64,000 nucleotides of DNA, taken from assembly GCA_964036155.1 (NCBI GenBank), contig OZ038423.1:2619249-2683248 (forward strand). Reading direction: 5' to 3'. Under the pieces are notes generated by a model. The model saw nothing but the letters and a program-made list of their open reading frames with translations, ran no database searches and was not told the origin of the DNA. The DNA is from Diploscapter coronatus (lineage: Eukaryota > Nematoda > Chromadorea > Rhabditida > Rhabditidae). The first letter of the stretch is position 1. Every line of letters begins with the position of its first letter. Position numbers and translations under genes: made by a program. This document shows, piece after piece, positions 36,099-48,786 of the stretch.

Positions 36099-38322
36099 AT
36101 GGCTCGATGGGCGCACGGGAACGCAACTTTGGCTAACCTACCTCCGTCTAATGCCTATATCCTGGCCTATGCACTTCATTTGTCTTATGGAATTCCTAGT
36201 ATAGTTAGATACGTCACAATTCTCAGGAATATAATCTATAGTTCCGCATACCAAATGCCGTTTTATAAACTATTCGTGGTTGACGGGATTATTGTGAGTC
36301 AAAATATTGGATAATTTAATGAAATTTAGCGAATTTTAAAAATTGAAATTTTCAACTTTCCATATATTTCTACTGAATAAAAAATAAAATTGAAAGGCAA
36401 ATATCCTAGTTGATAATTCTGAAGAGAAACATTGAATGTTTCAATATAAATTTAAAAAAGAAGCTATTTTGGCTTTAGAACATCAGCGCATTTTCCTATA
36501 GCATGATCACAAGGTTTATCGAGGTTGGATTCTTCCCGGGTTTTATCGTTTGGTTACCATTAGGTAGATAAAATTTTGAAACAAAATGTTTCAAATATAA
36601 TTTAGGATATTACCTATCCATAATCTACTTCTTATCTTGCATATTCATTCTACTCCCTATGTGTTCCATTTTTGTCATAGCCTTGAACCGATTTACATCT
36701 GCTTACTTTGGACTTATGTATGAGAAGGTAAGATATCGATTTATAACTCGAGCATTTGTATAATTTCTAAACATCTGCCTACTTTTATAATTATAAAAAT
36801 TAGTTGAAAATCTTAAGTCGCCAAGCAACGAGAAGTAGAATAGAACTGATAGATAGAAGTATCGTTTCAATACTACTGTTTCCTATGGTTTGACACTCTT
36901 GAGGTTTAGATTTATAAAATTGAAACTTAAGCCACTCAGTCCTATTCATTAACGAAGGTCTTTGCCTGTGAAAATTTTGCAGATTTCGGTGGGCATGTCA
37001 GACACCTATTATCGTACTTCAATGTTAAGCGCATTTTATATGCCATTATTTGGCTCCTCGCGTTTTTCAGGCGGTAAATATATATTTTGCCCCATGCTTC
37101 AATACAGCGAGAGATCTGTGTTTTCTTTTTTAGAAGGGGGAAAGCGATGCCACACCGTCTGGAATATATCTTTGCGGAACACATATTTTGGGAGTAAAGA
37201 AGGCGTGGCTTGCGTTCGTTAATGAACAGGATCGTGTGTTAAGCTGAGAAAAGATTTGATTAAATCAATCGTATAATTTTATCTAGTATAATATTTGATT
37301 ATTTTTACACATTCAAAAACATTTCAGTTCTGGAAGAAACATTTGATCAAATTTATCGTCTGTGTGTTGTTCACTCCGTGTCTGTTCAGTTGGCACATTC
37401 TTTTCTCTCAATCATATTGGCTTGCCCTCGAAGGGAACGGTTTTTCCATGGACTACACCAAAAATATTACTTGGGTAAGTCTTTATAAAAAAAACTTCTG
37501 AAAGTAATTTTTCCCAAATCATTTTTTCTGTAACTTTTTAGTCGAAACAATTTTCTTAAAATAAAGCTTATCTCGTGCTTTAATTTATCCATGCTTACAC
37601 GTGAGCATTTAAATTAATTCATTCCAAATTAATTAAATCAAATTTCGGATGAGCAACTCTCGTAGCGTGATGATCGTTTCGACCTTCACTATGGTGATAA
37701 GTGCCATTTTTTGCGCTGCGACGATATATCGCATCCGATTCATCCCCTCTGAAGCTATGCGGATCGTTGAGAAACGACTGACTCTGATAACCACAATTAT
37801 GACAACTTCATTACTGGGACAGTTTATGGTGGCGGTAAATCAGTTTTCCATCACTTTTAAAACTACCATTTATTTTTGCAAATTGAAAACAATAGTATAT
37901 TCCACTCAACGATTAACAAATCTACGCAATCATTTCAAGATACATTGAAGCATTTTTGAAAATCAGAAAATATATTTTGTTTAAAGAATAAAATGATTTG
38001 TTCTCATTCGAGCAATTTGTGAATTATCAGGAAGATATTTCAAAGACTTTGAAAACCTATTACAAATTTTAATGTATTGTAAAACTCAAAAAATGCCGAA
38101 CTATTTTAACTTCAGACGTGTTTTCAATTCGATCATATATTGTGGGAATTTCGCAAAGAAACCTACAATTGGTTGTTCGTGATGCGCCCGTTCGCAGCGG
38201 ACATTTCCAATCTCGCACCGGCTTGGATCATTCATCTTCTCGATAAAAACATCGCATACAATAGGGAAAACTCGTCTCAAAATAGCTCAAAAATGCTCGT
38301 CAGGCATGTCAATGCGAGATAG
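36099..38322 (+). pseudogene. srg/srv-type chemoreceptor, copy C, with a lost splice acceptor
   Basis: Six exon-like blocks: 36099-36293, 36479-36563, 36606-36727, 37328-37474, 37649-37834 and 38116-38322. They would encode 313 residues without any internal stop. The start is MARWAHGNAT; other landmarks are ALNRFTSAYFG, FWKKHLIKFIV, EKRLTLITTIM and APAWIIHLLDKN. The fourth intron ends TTTCGG just before exon 5, so no AG stands at the expected junction. Copy B has about 37 further intron bases there, ending in ATTCAG. The next AG downstream (in ATGAG) would shift into a TAG. The gene is therefore either newly broken, spliced non-canonically or mis-assembled. Open frames elsewhere argue that the break is recent. 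Called a pseudogene with that reservation. Confidence 0.6.
36939..37235. repeat. MITE-like insertion in receptor C intron 3
   Basis: The ends CCTATTCATTAACGAAGG and CGTTCGTTAATGAACAGG are inverted copies. The interior is not clearly paired. It accounts for about 300 bases of the enlarged intron. Confidence 0.6.
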
Positions 38323-38376
38323 ATTGGTTTCAAATATTTGAAACTTCATCCTTGACTTCGAATCAAATTAAACAAA

Positions 38377-38582
38377 CGCTGTTCCCCTGTTCACCGCTTG
38401 AAAGAGAGGGAGTCCATTTTCCACGCCCTGGTTTTACTCTTCCTTCCATTTCTTTTCCTTCAGCAGCGAGGAGAACATAGTATGGAAGTAGGAGAGACGA
38501 AAAAGAAAAGACGCGTAATATTGTGCACGAGAAAAAGGGCCCTCTTTCAAGCCTGAAATGAATTGGAAAGAGGGGAACAGCG
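38377..38582. repeat. Foldback element
   Basis: The outer arms CGCTGTTCCCCTGTTC and AGAGGGGAACAGCG pair; the next block CGCTTGAAAGAGAGGG pairs with GGGCCCTCTTTCAAGC. The centre has pyrimidine-rich and AGTATGGAAGTAGGAGAGA segments. Confidence 0.7.
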
Positions 38583-38904
38583 TAGCACAATGGACGGTTT
38601 TTCTCATCTTTAACATCGGAGTTTGAAATTTTAAAATTTTGACCCTATAATCACAGTACGATTTTCATAAGTCAAATTTGAAGTTTAGACTAACTAAAGT
38701 TACAAAAAAAACATTTTTTTACTATGGCGAATATCAGGACCATGAATTTTGCCAGTAAAAATACGGTATTCAACGAAAGATTAGATCCGTCATCAAATTT
38801 ACCGGAAATTCTCCTTATCTAGAATTAAACGAAATGTGAAATAGTACAATCTCACGGAATTTTGACACGTATAAAATTCGACATAGACCCTGGGAAAGAC
38901 TCGA

Positions 38905-39035
38905 GCAGTGTCCTGTCCTTTAATGATAGAAAAATCTCTTCCACTTTCCTTACACTATTTCTAAATGTAAAATAAAAATAGCACGAGAAATTGGAGGGGG
39001 AAAAGATTTTTCTGCCGCTAGGGAATAGGACGCTG
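38905..39035. repeat. Foldback element
   Basis: CAGTGTCCTGTCC and AGAAAAATCTCTTCC on the left pair with GAAAAGATTTTTCTGCC and AATAGGACGCTG on the right. The centre carries ACACTATTTCT. Confidence 0.6.
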
Positions 39036-39611
39036 TATTGAGTACAACCTAAACAGAATGTCAGAAGTTCAGGAAAACAAAGAAGGTTCTGATGTGGTGA
39101 GTAAGGAGTAAAGATTGTGCGCCGAGAAGAGGTTGGGAGATGAGTTTTCTGGAATTAAACTTAAGTTTCCTCTTGGAATTCCGGATGTTAATATGAAATT
39201 GTTAGGCCAGATTATCAATGTTTAGATGAAGTCAGAAAGTTCTGCCTAAATATTAGATTTTTGGAAAACTTTGCGTTTAGACATAACTTTGGTTGTTGAA
39301 CTCTAACTTTGAATGCCTCCGATTTTGAAGATTAACTCATATCGATTTGAATGCTCAATAATTTTAGAAGATTGAATCCTTTGAACCCTAGTTATGGGTG
39401 TTTATGAAAGCTTATGATTTTTTGCACAGTAATTTCACACGATATGGCGATATTTTTTATCGCGTTGTTAAGTAACTTCTTTCGCGAAACATCGTGATAA
39501 TTTGTGTTATTTCTCATGCTATTTCGTCCAGGGATTGTTCTTGTTCTACAAATTTCCCCCTGGAACCTGTATCTATTGTTATTTATTAACAAGTTTATCA
39601 TCGTATTAGTT

Positions 39612-39736
39612 GGCAACTCAGAGATCTCGCAGCCTCGCCACTTTATGAGATAATATGCAAAAGTGAAAGAGCCTTCTCCACATTTCTCTGTCCTCTCCTT
39701 ACCCTACATATTATTTCGCAGAGTTGCGAGATTCCC
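39612..39736. repeat. Foldback element
   Basis: CAGAGATCTCGCAGCC and GAGATAATATGC on the left pair imperfectly with ATATTATTTCGCAGAG and TTGCGAGATTCCC on the right. The TCTCCTTACCCTAC stretch resembles the foldbacks near 51100 and 56380. Confidence 0.6.
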
Positions 39737-41223
39737 GAATACCCTGTTCGTTTTGAACATTATAGCTGCACTTATTTGTTTTTATCATAATTTGTTTAAT
39801 AAAAATTAGTTAAATGATGTGAAAAATTGAAAACTTTGAGGTTCTGAAAGTTATTTTCATTTCAATATCCTATTATTCGATATTTTTATTTGTAAAATTA
39901 AAATCGTAAATTATTGCTTTAAGAGTTAAGGAAAGTTTGAAGTCGGAATGCTCTCAATATTAAAATGCTGGTAATACAGGAAATTCTAAATCTTGCATTT
40001 ATAAGTTATGGCCCAACCGTCTATATGTACGTTAACTTGTCCGTCATAAATTTTCGAATAAATGCGGTTTTTAATTAACCTTAGCCAGACAGGCATTAAG
40101 TTGAATGAATATGATATTCTCTGTGATTAATATAACAAACAACGTCGTCGAAGTTTCATTGTTTCGTGCTTTAATTTGTTTAAGAGTTTAACAATTAAGT
40201 CTAGTCTGCATTGAAGTCTAATTTTTCTATCTGGTGTTTAACAATTTAAAAATACTACTTTTAGTTTAATACGCGTAATTTTATTCTTTACCAAAACAAC
40301 GTTACAGTCACATTATATCATGAATTGTTCAGCTTTTAAAGTTGACTAATATCTACCGTATTCTAAGACCGTTTTTCTTCGGATAAATACAAATTCATCG
40401 ACCCTTAAATTCCCATTTTTAATTTGATGACTTCAAACTGAAATTTGATTAGGCGAAAAATTATGAGTCATATATTATTTATTAAGCGTGAATAAGATAC
40501 TCTCATTAGTTGCATTAGTTTTCAAGAATTGAAAATTGCCACTGCAACAACTTAATGTAATATCGATTTAATTAACTATTGTCTATACTAGACTTGAGTT
40601 AACGCGGTTAAGGAATCCCGCTAGGAAAATGGAATGCGCTAGTTAATAAATCCTTATAGAATTAATTGACCTTTGAGATAAAGCGCGTCAAAGAGCGCTT
40701 ATTACGCATTGCAACAGCGTATCATTTTAGTTGTTCATTTTAATTCGATGTTTTTCCTATTTTCCGGTCTATTTTGAAAAAAAAATGCGTAATAGGTGGT
40801 TAAAGCTCAGCACATATAAAGTGAAAATTTTAGTCTTCGTGATTTCAATATGTCCTGGCCAGAAAATGTCACTACCAACTTTTCTCGATTTTAACATTAT
40901 ACCGTTTTCCCAAACCAACTTTTCTACATCTTTTAATTGTATTTGAATTTTCCACGAACTTCAATATTACTAATTGACGAAAAATACCGTATTATCATTC
41001 TTATTACACACATGTTAGCTCCTATATCTACACTTCATTGAAATGATTGCACGTATTATTTATTTAGATTTGAGTCTATTTCTAAATTCGATATGTTCAG
41101 GAACTTATAATAAAAATATAAGTCTTAGTTTCACTAAATCCTAATCGATTAACGCATCCTATAATTTGAGATTCATTATATTTTTTTTTGTAAATTATAC
41201 TGTTTTCAGGAACTTGTAATATA

Positions 41224-43733
41224 ATGAATAAATACCCTAACGCACAGGGAAATGAGTCGTTCGCTAATTTGCTTCCTTCTCAATATCTGACGATTGCTTT
41301 TGCGATCCAACTTAGCTATGGTGTGCCAAGCATTATTCGATATGTCCTGATTATATCGAACCTATTGAGCAGTCCATCTTATAAGATCACATTCTATAAA
41401 TTATTCATTTTCGATGGATACATTAATATTTGCGCCTTTATATTCCACATGTGCAACCGGTTAATAGAGACGGGTCTATTTCCGCGGTTAATAATTTGGT
41501 TTCCTCAAGGTTTGGATTTAAATCGATTGAGTTTCAATTTAAACAATAATAATATTATTATTTAGTTAAAAATTTGGAAATTTGAAACTAGAAAGAACAT
41601 AGGATTTTATTTCATTAACAACTCTTTTTAAGCTACCTAGCTTTTAATCTAAAACTTATATGTAAAAAGTTCAACAAGTTCGAATCTAATATTAGAAGTA
41701 GTTGAATGATTTATATATATATATAGGAAGTCGTTATAGTTAGTAACGGATAAAAATAGGATAAAGGAAATGTCACGTATTGTGGACGAAAGCCGTAAAT
41801 TTTCGGATTTCTAATTTACGTTGCTGGAAAGTTCCCGTGTACTTTTTCTATCGTTATTAGCTAATTTTTCTTAAAATGAACCAACATAAGAGTTTGCAAA
41901 AATGAACAAATATAATGAAGTTTAGGAACCCCCGTATGCGTAGTGTTCTTCTTGAAAACTTATTTTTCATATCTACCGAACTTCTCCATATTAGCGATAA
42001 GTTTCAATCGGTTCACCTCGACGTCTCTTGGACTTGCTTACGACAAGGTCATATAAAATCTGTTTTCCCTTCTAACCTAAAAATTTGTGAGTTTGGGGCG
42101 GTTTGTATACCGTTTTCACCGAAATCGGGCTCTGGATTTCATTTGTCTAGCTTCTCATTCGCTCTCTCACCTTCAAACGTTCTCTCGCTCCTCTTTTCTC
42201 CAAGACGTCTATCTTTTGACGACGAAGAGAGTAGAGCGACTGTAACGCAATGGTAAGACGTCGAGTTTAGAAATACAATTCGGCAACGGTCACGGCTTTC
42301 TTCCACTCAATAGTTTCGATAAATTTAGCAGATCAACGAGAGAACTTTTGGAAGTGAGAGTACGAATGAGAAGCTAGAAAAATAAGAGACAGCCAGATTT
42401 TGATGAAATACAGAGTAACAAAAATTACTAGGGGATCTGATAATTTTGCTGAAAATCAATTCACTCGTGTTACAAATCGCCCGTAACCTAATTTTTCCCT
42501 TCTTCATCACATAAAAAATTTCGCCGCTTGGCTAGATTGGGTGGGATAGGGTATATTTTATTCGTACACCACGTGGTATAAGGTGGTAAATTGTCAGGTG
42601 GCGAAATTCTATACGTTGAAAAATTCGAGCTACCTAATATACCTTTTATCATTTTACAATTTCAGTTCTGGAAACGTAACATCAACAAATTTATCGTGTT
42701 GATCATCATTTTACCTCTTCCATTTACGTGGCAGTTGTTATTCGCTGAGGTCTATTATACGGGCTACCGGGAGGGTGGATTTACACTAGCTTATTATCAG
42801 ACTATTTCGTGGGTAAGCTATTAAAATTATTTCGGTATTTTTCTCTAAACCATGAATAAAGTTAAGGTCTCAATTTAGTTTGAGCTGTAACCATTAAAAT
42901 CTTTAAAATAAACCTCCTAATTAGATTTTCCCTTCTTATAAATTACATAGTTTTCAAATAAAATAGCTTCTTATATTTGGCAACTTGGAAACCCCAAGCC
43001 AGGCGAAATAGTGTGGGAAAAGAATCGTTTTCCCTACCATCCCTCACTCTATTTCGCATGGCTCGAGGCTTCCAAGTGGCCCCTAAATTTGATATTCAGC
43101 CCAGAAACGTGACGATAGCTACAATCGTCACAACATTCACCGCATTGACGACTGTCATTTTCACTGTAGCCACTCTGTCCAGATTGCGTTACATCAAATC
43201 TGCGTCGGTCAGGGTGGTGGAGAAACGCTTGTTGACCATCACTGAAATATTGGCCATGTCACTCATAGGGCAATTCACGATTGAGGTAGGATTCAAAAAT
43301 AATAACGCCATTAAAAGGATGAATCATGGATTAGTTGTTATACTGTCTTTTGTGACAGCTATCATACTTTCTCTAGTTAAACCTCAAGTTTTCAATAAGA
43401 CGTAATATTTTGAGTTAGTAATCATGTCACCATGAAAAATTACCAAAACGCTTTTCTCTATGTGGATATTGTGATGATCTAAAAATATTAAATTTAACAT
43501 TTTATCGATTTTTCTTCAAATTGCAGATACTGTACACCACAAATCTGATCAGGTTCGTGCCAGCAGAATACCTGAGTGTCGTCTACTTACTACGTCCATT
43601 TTCCGTAGATCTGTCGTTATTGTCGCCCCCTTGGATTATGCATTTCTTATTGTCTAAAAATTCCTGCAGAACCTCGCAGGACACATCGAAATCACAAACT
43701 CCACCCATTTTCATCAAACAAACCGCTTTTTAA
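41224..43733 (+). CDS. srg/srv-type chemoreceptor, copy D, with intron 1 missing
   Basis: Five exons: 41224-41509, 41926-42047, 42666-42812, 43100-43285 and 43527-43733; 315 residues. The first exon equals exons 1 and 2 of the other copies joined exactly at the homologous junction (DGYI then NICAFIFHM), with no sequence left from an intron. Landmarks are AQGNESF, SYGVPSIIRYV, FYKLFIFDGYI, SFNRFTSTSLG, FWKRNINKFIV, EKRLLTITEIL, GQFTIE, and SPPWIMHFL. It is the most divergent of the first four copies in helix 3 and the loops. Introns 3 and 4 each carry a foldback element. Confidence 0.85.
42145..42380. repeat. Foldback element in receptor D intron 3
   Basis: AGCTTCTCATTCGCTCTCTC and TTCTCTCG on the left pair with CGAGAGAACTTTTGG and GTACGAATGAGAAGCT on the right, about 45 bases per arm. 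Confidence 0.75.
42979..43081. repeat. Foldback element in receptor D intron 4
   Basis: GGCAACTTGGAAACC pairs with GGCTTCCAAGTGGCC at the ends, and CAGGCGAAATAGTGTGGG with CCTCACTCTATTTCGCATG inside. The reverse complement of its right half is nearly identical to the left half of the element at 54881. It ends about 18 bases before exon 5. Confidence 0.8.
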
Positions 43734-44153
43734 AGTTTTTATTTATTTGCGCTTTTAAAGCTGAATAAATTTTTGATCTTCACATTACGTCAGATTCAAT
43801 TTTAGTGCGTTAAAAGTAAGAAATTATACAACTATGAAGATGGCAACTTTAATGTTAATAATTCTGAAATGATTAGAACAACCAATTTCTAGGTTTTCGA
43901 ATTGAATAAATGCCTGACGTTCAATTTACGTCAATTCCAATAAGTTAAATTTTAAAAAGTGATTATATCTAACCTATTTTAGACATTCCATTTTAGGATT
44001 AATATTGCGTCAAACTTAATGAGTTACAAATGGAAATTTACGAGTAAGACAATGCAGTTTAATGTCAATAATAATGAAATTATCAAATAAGCCGACTTTC
44101 AGGAGTTCGAATTTGTTAAATTAATTATCATCATGAAAATTAGTCTTCCACTA

Positions 44154-44210
44154 CAGACTTGGAAGTCGGATAGAAAAATCCGATCGGATCGGATTAAAGT
44201 TCCAAGTCTG
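44154..44210. repeat. Small hairpin
   Basis: CAGACTTGGA and TCCAAGTCTG pair across an inner AATCCGATCGGATCGGATT palindromic block. Confidence 0.65.
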
Positions 44211-44395
44211 ACTGAATCATTAGAAATTAACAAAGTTTTGAAATTCTGACAGATAAAATGAAACGGTAAATGCTAAATAAATTATTTTTAATTTTTATTA
44301 CGCCAGAAACATCAACCTATTTTTTATTAAACGTAATCACAAGTCTCACACATCTTCATCAGCCAAAATTATTTTTGAAAATGAATAAATTTTCT

Positions 44396-44519
44396 GGGCT
44401 GGGATTCAAGTAAAATTACACCCCTCTGTAAAAATTTTACAAGGGGATGTAAAGTTTTACAGGGGGGTGTAAAATTTTACAATTACAGGGGGGTGGAAAT
44501 TTTACTTGAATCCCAGCCC
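44396..44519. repeat. Foldback element with G-run spacers
   Basis: The ends GGGCTGGGATTCAAGTAAAA and TTTTACTTGAATCCCAGCCC are perfect inverted copies. The inside has repeated TTTTACAGGGGGGTGTAAAA-like units, each itself palindromic around a G or C run. Confidence 0.8.
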
Positions 44520-45516
44520 TGTTTTCTTAGTTTCAAAAATAGCTCTAAATTGGGTGAATTGGTTTGAAACAAAAAAGACGTAATTATTATGCAAAAAGTG
44601 GAAAGTTAATGCAGGAAAAAATAAATCATTAATGTTTTAAAAGATAGTCAAAATATACAAACATACATAGGGAGGACGATCGTCAGGAACCCTTTGTGAT
44701 TTACCCTCAGTATATCTTCTTAATGAGTCTCTATCTCTGGTCTTTAATAGATAAAAATTTTAACCAGTGAGACCTGGTAATAGTTATGATTTCGCTCGTA
44801 CGACCTATCCCCTAGTTTATTTTCGTCTGACGAAAACGTTCTCTAGATTTGACAGAAACCCAAGTCTGTTCAACAGAAATTCTCTGTAGCAACTTTTTTC
44901 GAACAGCTGTTAATTTTTGTTCTACAAATATTCTCTAGCAATATTTTGGAGTAGAAAAGATAGACAAATTCTCAGTTCACTCAAAAATCGGAACGAAACT
45001 TTTCATATGGCTTTGATAGGAAAACGTTGACCGTAGAATGATGTTTGTCCATCATATATTTATAATGTACCGGTACATTCGAATTTCCCGGATAAAATGT
45101 TTTCAGTATACCCGTGGCTTTCAATATAAAATTAAACACTTTTTCTCATATGTGCAATTTCGTACATCCCAAATCTAGCCTTTTCTTTTGGGGAAAATCC
45201 ACTTTCTGCGTAATTTGTTTTTTTTTTTTTTTTGTTTTTAAATTATCACTTTCAGAAAAGTTCAGATAGATACGTATTTGAAGTAAAAATAATATTCTTG
45301 TACACTGGAAGGTCAGAAGACGTTGCTATGTTATTTGTCAGAATTCCGTGTAAATGCCTATGATTAAATGCAAAGTTTACAGAGAGAAAAATACCATTAT
45401 TTTGGGAATCTTCGTGTTTAGTTTTAGTTCCGCAAATAATTCTCAGAAAGACTACATTCAGCATTGAATCATTTTAGGCATCATTTTTTGATTTAGTATA
45501 GCTGATATCGAGTAAT

Positions 45517-45809
45517 TGTCGTGGTCGTGTGTATGTTCGCCGCTTTATTATCCAACAGGTCACAGTAGTAATACAATGATAGGGAGCAATATTAGTCAAG
45601 CCTAATAATATGAACAACGGGGGCGGTCACAAGGCACATCTTATATAGGGTGCTCGTGAGCGGGGATGTATCACAATAAAAATATAATTGATTCAATAGA
45701 ATATGTCAAATGTCATTGTATGAATTAGCTTCAATGATTTCCGATACATTAATCATCCTAGACAGGAATCATTTCTAGACATTGAAAAGTCGCAAGGCTG
45801 GTTGCGACA
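45517..45809 (+). mobile_element. Solo LTR, plus orientation
   Basis: It starts TGTCGTGGTCGTGTG, ends GGTTGCGACA, and is flanked by the 5-bp direct repeat GTAAT (45512-45516 and 45810-45814). The ends show the TG...CA rule with a longer TGTCG/CGACA inverted end. A second copy in opposite orientation is at 52874-53165. A TTATATA box near 45640 (ACATCTTATATAGGGTGC) fits an LTR promoter. No internal retrotransposon sequence is next to it. 5-bp duplications are usual for Gypsy and BEL/Pao elements. Confidence 0.85.
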
Positions 45810-46001
45810 GTAATTTTTATTGTAGTTGTGTGGTGGAAAATTCAAGAATGCTTTATCTAGCAAAAATCTAACTTATGAATGTTGCAAAATTGATAATTTT
45901 CTAAGACATATTAGCTTGAGTGAAAAAAATTTAGCACGCTTAAGTTTTGAAAACTTAAATATTTATAACATAAATTTTGATAATCAAAATTTTAAGCTAA
46001 A

Positions 46002-47713
46002 ATGGAACAATACGGCGATGAGCATTCCGTTTTCATACACGCGAACGGCAACGAATCGCTGATAGATGCCAAACCCCCACCTATATATTTGCTTTTCTAT
46101 GCAGTACATTTGCTCTATGGTACTTTGAGTTTGATTAACTATTTCATGGTCCTTCATGGTATCAAGCACAGCCCACTTTGCAAAATGCCCTTCTACAAAT
46201 TGTTCATCGTCGATGGGATTATTGTGAGTTTTTATTTGTGTGAGCGCTTTTCCACAAGTCAAGGGTTTTTATTTCACTTTTGTGGCAAAGCAATCATCCT
46301 GTACCAACATTTGTTTAATATTGTAAGTAAAAGTTGACTTGCAGAATATATCAGCATTCGCATATTCCATGTTCATGAGATTCGTCGAATATGGATTCGT
46401 CCCGTACTTTGTAGTGAGAACACCCCTGGGTAAATCGTTCTATCTAATTATAATATATCCAACTTCTGATTATCCAACATGCTGAAATACTGCAAGAGTC
46501 AATTTGATTGAAAATTAATCTTTACTCAGAAACTGATATAATTACACGTTCAGGTTACCATTTATCGCTGATCTACTTTTTCTCCTACTACTTCATGTAT
46601 CTACCGATGTTCTCCATATGTACGATATCGTTCAACCGATTTTCAGCGGCACATTTACTGACAAACTACGATGATGTGCATTCAATTATTTTCTAGATGA
46701 ATTATACAATTTTAGTTCTGGAAGAAGCATCTGTCCAAATTCATAGTCCTGATATTTTTGTCCCCATTGCCTTTCAACTGGCATCTCCTGTTTTCTCCGG
46801 CCGTATATGTAGCTAATACTTATGGAGGTTTTCTCCTTGGAGCAAATTCGCCGTTTCATTGGGTATCAAACATTGCTTTCAAACATGGGATGATCAAAAT
46901 GAATTTTTGCTTTTTAAATTGCTCCATGCTATACAGAAAAATCGATGTAGCTTTGCAATGAAGTTAATCTTGCATATATTTGACTGAGAAAATTACTTAA
47001 AGGCGCGTTAAGACTTTGCTCATTCCTAGCGAAGATATCGAGAAATAGCGTTGTTCGAGGAAAGAGCAAAAACAGTAGGACTTCTCTGTCTATCTACTCA
47101 AATAGCACTATTTATGTTTATGCTAGAAGGAACAAAGTCTGAACGTGTCTTGAAAGAACGATGGCAGAACTGATTCATGATTTTTCAGATGTCTAACTCA
47201 TTTAGCCTAGTCGTCGCTACTACACTAGTTATGTTTCTATGCAGCTTATTCACCTATTTGACATTTCGAAAATTACGAAAATTGTCCAAGAAATCGAATG
47301 TTGTTCGAAATGCAGAAAGGCGACTATTGAGGATTACCATGATTATGGTTTTCTCATTCTTCGGGCAGTTTTTCATTGCGGTATGGCTAGTTTTAAAGGA
47401 TTTTGCATAGGAATGCACACAGGTTAATGTCTAGAGCTTTCATGATAAAGACGAATCCTCAAAATATGATAACTTACCTCGAATTTCGATACAAATTTCA
47501 ACTATCAAGATTTTTTATTTTTAGCTGGTATTTTTCATCTGTTCAACATTTCCCGGATGTTTGTTTGTACTCCAAAACAAAATTGTAATGATTTTTGGCT
47601 ATACCTTGAGGGCAGTTTCAATGGATCTTTCGATTCTGGCACCACCTTGGATCATGTACTTCGCGAGTCGAAGAGTCGGATACGCTGTTGATACTACAGT
47701 TCATCAGTCTTAA
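46002..47713 (+). CDS. srg/srv-type seven-helix chemoreceptor, copy E
   Basis: Six exons: 46002-46223, 46345-46429, 46554-46675, 46716-46862, 47189-47380 and 47525-47713; 318 residues. The N terminus is extended by about nine residues (MEQYGDEHSVFIH) before the shared ANGNES sequon. Landmarks are FYKLFIVDGII, SFNRFSAAHLL, FWKKHLSKFIV, NAERRLLRITMIM, FGQFFIA, and APPWIMYFASRR. The fourth intron contains a foldback (about 46999-47150). The copy is intact by frame and splice sites but more divergent than A to C; the segment after helix 4 (SPAVYVANTYGG) is unusual. Confidence 0.85.
46999..47150. repeat. Foldback element in receptor E intron 4
   Basis: GTTAAGACTTTGCTCATTCC on the left pairs with GAAGGAACAAAGTCTGAACG on the right. 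The inner part has GAGAAATAGCG and AATAGCACTATTT. Confidence 0.7.
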
Positions 47714-48786
47714 ATTTGTTCTATGTCATTTTTACTCGTATTTTAGCAGTGCATTTCGAATAAATATTTCAACGCATACCATCACATGAAACACTTATTT
47801 TAAGTCGCTAATGTAGTGGCCTAAAATTAGATATTTTTATTCAGAAGATGAATGAATACAAAATCTCAATGGTCAGAAAGGAAAAGAGTGTGATTTTCAT
47901 AACGTATAAGCTTCACCTCAAAATAAAACCAAGGTGTTCAGTTTCTCATGACACAAAAAATGAATAATTTCGTCTGCAATGTACTCGAATTTGATATAAA
48001 AGATGAGCATTTATTTTTTCAAATCATAAATATTGCACAAGCTTTAGAAGAATGTTCAATTACGCAAGCTTTATTGTTCCGGATACAATTATATTTCTAC
48101 TTCTCTGTAACGTTATCTTGCAAAGTTGTACCTAACTTCTGATCTTGAGGTATATTCAAACAAATTTTTCAACAATCTTAAACTTCATAAAATGTTACCT
48201 ATAAAGATTTTTCTCTAAACTGTCAATTTTCCCGATTCATTTGACCTTTAATCCGATAATTGTTGTGTATTGAAATGCTACTTAGAGATTTCACAGGGTT
48301 TGATGCGATGTCATTTCGAAAAGCTACGTCTACTTGATAATTTTCGCCTTTTAAGTATGGATGAATTTAGTTTCTAAATGTAGCTTGGTAGAGTTAGATT
48401 TTGTTCGTTTTTTTTTTTTTTTAATATTCCCTTTCTTTAATTGAAACAGATTAGGAGACGAGACAGGTGTTTTGATGTGATAATGCGAGGAATTATTATT
48501 TGCATTTCTTACGTAATATAGTCTAAATTTTATACTTAAATTTCATCGTTACATTTACGGTAGCACATTTCTGAGAATCACATGGTTTATTTTTTCACTT
48601 TAGCTTTTCCACTTCTTCTCGAGCAAATTCATAAATTCATTTTTTTCTCTTGAATTTATTTTCATTTTAAATGCTGATAAAGCTTCTATATATTCGAGTT
48701 TTTACACTACAAATTTTGGCAGCTGTCTACACTATCAAACATATTCCATAAGTTAGATATGATATATTTTAGAACATAAGAAAACA
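47714..48786. other. Spacer between receptors E and F
   Basis: AT-rich. No exon, RNA or clear repeat recognised beyond T-runs near 48410. Confidence 0.5.

Larger units (their letters stand above)
38323..41223. other. Spacer between receptors C and D with three foldbacks
   Basis: AT-rich and non-coding. It contains foldback elements at 38377-38582, 38905-39035 and 39612-39736, described separately. From 39740 to 41223 I see nothing beyond AT-rich DNA and the promoter of receptor D. Confidence 0.5.
43734..45516. other. Spacer between receptor D and the first solo LTR
   Basis: AT-rich and non-coding as far as I can see. It contains two hairpins (44154-44210 and 44396-44519), listed separately. 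Confidence 0.5.
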
